A stretch of DNA of 5,181 nt from Halomonas chromatireducens. Lineage in GTDB: Bacteria > Pseudomonadota > Gammaproteobacteria > Pseudomonadales > Halomonadaceae. Within the stretch, counting starts at the first letter, position 1. Every line of letters starts with the position of its first letter. This document shows positions 5,133-5,181 of the stretch, piece after piece. The translations under genes and the position numbers were made by a program. Location of the stretch: positions 1,228,208 to 1,233,388 of the forward strand of contig NZ_CP014226.1 of the NCBI RefSeq assembly GCF_001545155.1, read 5' to 3'. The notes below the pieces were generated by a model, which saw only the letters and a list, made by a program, of their open reading frames with translations, did no database searches and had not been told where the DNA came from.

Positions 5133-5181
5133 TCCAGCAACTGCCTGACATCCCTGCCCTGACAAGGGCGAGAGCCGAGCT
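5060..5181 (+). CDS. Unidentified helical protein fragment (partial at both ends)
   Basis: The frame starting at 5060 is open to the right edge for 40 codons and reads [20 protein letters not shown], then [20 protein letters not shown]. The composition (Glu, Arg, Leu, Ala, Gln in heptad-like order) suggests a long helix or coiled coil. Third codon positions are GC-biased as in real genes of such a genome, while the rpsI frame through the same bases gives an unconvincing product. I do not recognise the family. It begins where S9 homology ends, so it is probably a fragment of another gene attached at a chimeric contig end. Confidence 0.5.

Overview
The window looks like chromosomal housekeeping DNA from a GC-rich gammaproteobacterium. 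The proteins resemble Halomonadaceae/Pseudomonas-type homologues, judged from remembered family sequences, not a search. The core gene order is hisD end > | < degS/algW | Nif3-like > | < zapG (yhcB) | zapE > | rplM > rpsI >. This is close to the well-known E. coli block rpsI-rplM-zapE-yhcB-degQ-degS, with a Nif3-family gene between degS and yhcB where E. coli has degQ.

Layout: 1-109 is a 36-codon piece of homoserine dehydrogenase (minus). At about 107 it switches to the last 21 codons of histidinol dehydrogenase (plus, stop 171-173). A strong intrinsic terminator follows (199-248). Then come degS (minus, 276-1493), a Nif3-like metal protein (plus, 1596-2357), zapG/yhcB (minus, 2390-2839), zapE (plus, 3043-4227), a roughly 160-base rplM leader region, rplM (4388-4816) and rpsI from 4830. 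rpsI matches its family only to about residue 77 (about 5060). The sequence then runs into an unrelated open frame that continues off the right edge.

Functionally, DegS is the inner-membrane protease that starts envelope-stress (sigma-E type) signalling. ZapG and ZapE are both linked to cell division and envelope integrity and are transcribed divergently from a shared region. L13 and S9 form the usual two-gene ribosomal operon. Nif3-like is a conserved metal-binding protein of unclear role.

I did not find a new biological system. The points most worth a second look are the two end junctions, which probably mark this as a complete contig with chimeric ends of roughly 110-120 bases. After these come a dyad spanning the divergent zapG/zapE promoter region, a possible short upstream ORF overlapping the rplM start, and a hairpin with the Nif3-like stop codon in its loop. 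Several start sites were moved from the longest ORF on Shine-Dalgarno and family-length evidence.
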